From Desulfovermiculus sp041686195 (GTDB taxonomy: Bacteria > Desulfobacterota > Desulfovibrionia > Desulfovibrionales > Desulfothermaceae): 5,751 bases of DNA. The stretch lies in the NCBI GenBank assembly GCA_041686195.1, contig JAWLEI010000135.1, positions 1-5,751 of the forward strand. Direction: 5' to 3'. How positions within the stretch are numbered: the first letter of the stretch is position 1; every line of letters begins with the position of its first letter. The notes below the pieces were generated by a model. It did no database searches. It had not been told where the DNA came from and saw only the letters and a list, made by a program, of their open reading frames with translations. The translations under genes were made by a program, and so were the position numbers. This document shows, piece after piece, positions 5,743 to 5,751 of this stretch.

Positions 5743-5751
5743 GGGGCCTCA

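Overview
This 5.75 kb bacterial window carries four protein genes, all reading leftward on the minus strand. In transcription order (right to left) they are: a 767-residue fusion of a cysteine synthase with a full-length cysteinyl-tRNA synthetase-like (CysRS-like) region; an AT-richer gap of about 370 bp; a Wzx-type polysaccharide flippase; an alkaline-phosphatase-superfamily protein; and the first 38 codons of a polysaccharide pyruvyl transferase cut by the left edge.

The organism is probably a moderately GC-rich Gram-negative bacterium. The sequence gives no rRNA or other marker. A sulfate-reducing Desulfovibrionales-type (Desulfobacterota) host is my guess, from the style of the cysteine synthase and the codon use, and it should be held loosely.

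Left part (1-3064): flippase, phosphodiesterase-like protein and pyruvyl transferase are spaced by 38 and 32 bp, so they form one apparent operon. This is the tail or middle of a surface-polysaccharide locus. The flippase moves lipid-linked oligosaccharide across the inner membrane, the pyruvyl transferase adds ketal-pyruvate to sugars, and the phosphatase-superfamily protein has an unknown substrate. Middle part (3065-3438): no gene I can support, two short inverted repeats, and no clear promoter or terminator.

Right part (3439-5742): the most unusual gene. Residues 1 to about 297 are an intact-looking CysM/CysK-type, PLP-dependent cysteine synthase. Residues about 303 to 767 can be followed along the whole length of CysRS. 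However, the HIGH and KMSKS motifs and three of the four zinc ligands are gone, while the C-terminal tail is well kept. It therefore looks like a synthetase pseudo-enzyme welded to the enzyme that makes the cognate amino acid. By analogy with HisZ, a regulatory role is an attractive but untested idea. A Shine-Dalgarno-like site and an ATG sit exactly at the domain junction, so a free CysRS-like protein might also be made.
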